Shown here piece after piece: positions 62,370 through 64,000 of a DNA stretch of 64,000 nt. A program made the translations under genes and the position numbers. The stretch is taken from assembly GCF_003667825.1 (NCBI RefSeq), contig NZ_CP033043.1:3536001-3600000 (forward strand), given 5' to 3'. Source of the stretch: Metabacillus litoralis (GTDB taxonomy: Bacteria > Bacillota > Bacilli > Bacillales > Bacillaceae). Below the pieces are notes generated by a model. The model was given only the letters and a program-made list of their open reading frames with translations, was not told the origin of the DNA and did no database searches. Every line of letters begins with the position of its first letter. The stretch's first letter is position 1.

Positions 62370-63383
62370 TTATTGTAAAAAGACTTTCTTGCCTGTTTCC
62401 GCTGATTCTAAAAACGCTTCAATAAGCTTTACAGGTGCTAGTCCGTCTTTACCAGTTACCACTGGCTCTGTATTTGTTTCAACTGCACGAACCATATCCT
62501 CGATAATCCACTGATGACCAGGTTTGCCAAATGGATCTTCTTTAATAGTTTCGATTAGTTTGTTCTTTTCTTCTTCGTTTATATCACTTACATTTAATGT
62601 TTCGAAATAAATCGCGTTCGGCCCGCCTACTTTTACTGTGCCCGCTTCACCGAAAATTGATAGAGATTCTTCAAGATTTTTCGGATAAATCGTTGTTGCT
62701 GCCTCAATCACACCTAGAGCACCACTTTCAAATTCAACAACACCAACTGCTACATCTTCTGTTTCAATGTCACGAAGACGAGTTGCTGCCATTGCTTGAA
62801 CCGATTTAACTGGGCCCATGAACCAAATTAACAGATCTAAATTATGTATAGCTTGGTTCATTAACACACCGCCGTCAAACTCCTTCGTTCCTCTCCAAGC
62901 AGCTTGATCATAGTACTCTTGACCGCGATTCCAACGAACCGTTGCATTCGCATGGCTCAGCTTACCAAACAAGCCTTTTGATTTAATATCTTGAAGAGCA
63001 CGAATAGCTGGACGGAAGCGATTTGGGTGAACAACAGAAAGCTTGATATTCGCTTTTTCTGCAATCGCAATAATCTTCTCAGAATCACTGCTCGTTAACG
63101 CCATTGGCTTTTCCATAACAATGTGCTTGCCCTTAGCTGCAATGATTTCAGCAAGCTTAAAATGAAGTCCTGATGGCACACAAATATTTACAACATCAAT
63201 ATCTGTTTGCTGCTCAAGCATTTCATTTAAATCCGTATATACGTTACATAACTCTTTATATTCTTCAAGGCGCTGTTCATTTGTGTCACAAACCGCCACA
63301 AGGTTTGCACCTTCAGCATTATTAATCGCATCAATATGTTTTTGAGCAATAAACCCTGCCCCTACAATCGCAAAATTAATCAT
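62370..63383 (-). CDS. Gfo/Idh/MocA-family oxidoreductase (WbpB/WlbA-like)
   Basis: This 337-residue protein has an N-terminal Rossmann fold (FAIVGAGFIAQKHIDAI) and the family motif IVMEKPMALTSSDSEKI near residue 90-105, followed by the substrate domain with WRGTKEFDGGVLMNQAIHNL. In WbpB/WlbA this protein oxidises C3 of UDP-GlcNAc uronic acid. It overlaps the chain-length gene by eight bases and precedes the matching dehydrogenase. Confidence 0.88.
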   Translation of the reverse strand: MINFAIVGAGFIAQKHIDAINNAEGANLVAVCDTNEQRLEEYKELCNVYTDLNEMLEQQTDIDVVNICVPSGLHFKLAEIIAAKGKHIVMEKPMALTSSDSEKIIAIAEKANIKLSVVHPNRFRPAIRALQDIKSKGLFGKLSHANATVRWNRGQEYYDQAAWRGTKEFDGGVLMNQAIHNLDLLIWFMGPVKSVQAMAATRLRDIETEDVAVGVVEFESGALGVIEAATTIYPKNLEESLSIFGEAGTVKVGGPNAIYFETLNVSDINEEEKNKLIETIKEDPFGKPGHQWIIEDMVRAVETNTEPVVTGKDGLAPVKLIEAFLESAETGKKVFLQ

Positions 63384-64000
63384 TTAGTGCCCTCCTAGCT
63401 TCACGGATGTATCTCCAAAGTAATAAAACAACTAACATTAGAAAAAAGCTCAGTGCAAATGATACAACTGCATTTTGAACTAGGTAATTGTCTGATTGAG
63501 TGATTGTTTCGCTAATAAATTCCGGTTCCTCAAATAATGCTAAGTCTGTTTCCATTCGCTTTCCAGATGTTTCATATTCAAAGACAATTTCACTCATTGT
63601 AGCAGCTGCTACTAATAGATCAGTATCTACTATTGCCTCATCCTCTACAGCTGTAATTGCATCAATGTACTTTGGTAATAGCTCTTCGTTTTCCTCAAGG
63701 CTTTTTTCGTATAATTTCACTGCATCATTTGTCAAATTGTACCTTAACTGATATTCAGCTTGTAAATCCTCGGTGTATGTTGTCACCAAGGAACTTAGCT
63801 TTTTATGTACGTCATCTTTGTTATCATCGATAACTTTAATTTGAACCTGCTTACTCTTAATTACTGAAAACTCCACATCAGTATCTGAATTGTCATCGAG
63901 GTATTTAGCTTCCATTAATAAAGGTTCTGTTAATTCACCCTTTTTAATGTCACCAGTAAAAAATATCGCCTTCCCAACATACTCCCGACTACTAAACATT
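63376..64000 (-). CDS. Wzz-like chain-length determinant / capsule kinase modulator, C-terminal part
   Basis: The gene enters from beyond the right edge; the Met at 63999 is probably internal. The 207 visible residues show an extracellular part with helices (YQLRYNLTNDAVKLYEKSL) and a C-terminal membrane helix AVVSFALSFFLMLVVLLLWR followed by a basic cytoplasmic tail. This resembles the periphery and second helix of Wzz-type regulators of polymer length. The N-terminal helix cannot be seen, so the family is a reasoned guess from topology and its place ahead of the sugar genes. Confidence 0.65.
   Translation of the reverse strand, partial: MFSSREYVGKAIFFTGDIKKGELTEPLLMEAKYLDDNSDTDVEFSVIKSKQVQIKVIDDNKDDVHKKLSSLVTTYTEDLQAEYQLRYNLTNDAVKLYEKSLEENEELLPKYIDAITAVEDEAIVDTDLLVAAATMSEIVFEYETSGKRMETDLALFEEPEFISETITQSDNYLVQNAVVSFALSFFLMLVVLLLWRYIREARRALND

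Noticed and set aside
1..64000. tRNA, rRNA or insertion sequence
   Set aside because: No cloverleaf-like sequence, rRNA segment, transposase frame or matching terminal repeats were found by reading both strands.

Overview
The window is low-GC DNA from a motile, competent, Gram-positive member of the Bacillaceae (Bacillus/Metabacillus-like). The core gene order is that of the Bacillus subtilis minJ-swrA-ctpB ... prfB-secA-hpf-flagellar-comF-degSU-tagU region, the Shine-Dalgarno sequences are strong AGGAGG types, and CcpA, SigD and CsrA signals fit known Bacillus consensus sequences. The genus is an inference. No rRNA or tRNA gene, CRISPR array or transposase gene was seen.

Regions. (1) 1-7.3 kb: a sugar-uptake locus with the start of a GH13 enzyme, a CUT1 ABC importer (two permeases and a lipoprotein) and a YesM/YesN-type two-component system. 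Both transcription units carry a perfect CcpA cre site. (2) 7.3-9.0 kb: a frameshifted YunG-family gene, an AhpD/CMD-like protein and a divergent Lrp regulator. (3) 9.2-18.3 kb: cell division, envelope and motility control: minJ, swrA, ctpB, a coiled-coil M23 hydrolase, ftsX, ftsE, an HD-GYP protein, cccB and a YitT-family gene. (4) 18.5-19.1 kb: tandem array 1. (5) 19.3-25.4 kb: prfB with its programmed frameshift, secA, a 58-residue coiled-coil gene, rbsK and hpf. (6) 25.5-39.6 kb: late flagellar genes, including three tandem long flagellins. One carries a seven-repeat beta-propeller-like insert, one a zinc metalloprotease insert (flagellinolysin type), and one a duplicated structural insert. 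(7) 39.6-46.7 kb: yvyF, the comF operon, degV, degU, degS and yvyE. (8) 46.8-52.7 kb, plus strand: an LCP ligase and a lytABC-like set made of an amidase with eight SH3b repeats, a small SH3b protein and a SpoIID/LytB protein. (9) 52.8-54.5 kb: tandem arrays 2 and 3 between convergent genes. (10) 54.6-64 kb: a surface-polysaccharide operon with chain-length regulator, oxidoreductase, UDP-sugar dehydrogenase, acetyltransferase, flippase, AsnB-like enzyme, UDP-GlcNAc 2-epimerase type enzyme and Wzy-like polymerase.

How it works together. SigD promoters drive flaG-fliDST, hag and flgM. FliW and CsrA are encoded next to hag, and the hag leader carries an apparently ideal CsrA hairpin (perfect 10-bp stem, AGGA loop). 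SwrA and DegS/DegU, regulators of motility in B. subtilis, flank the flagellar block. The FtsEX genes lie beside a candidate partner hydrolase.

Most unusual content. First, there are three non-coding tandem arrays, about 42 units in all, with a period of 52 bp. Every unit starts with an inverted repeat; two arrays share one palindrome family and the third uses another. The period equals about five helical turns. Second, the flagellin cluster appears built to display a protease and a propeller-like domain on the filament.
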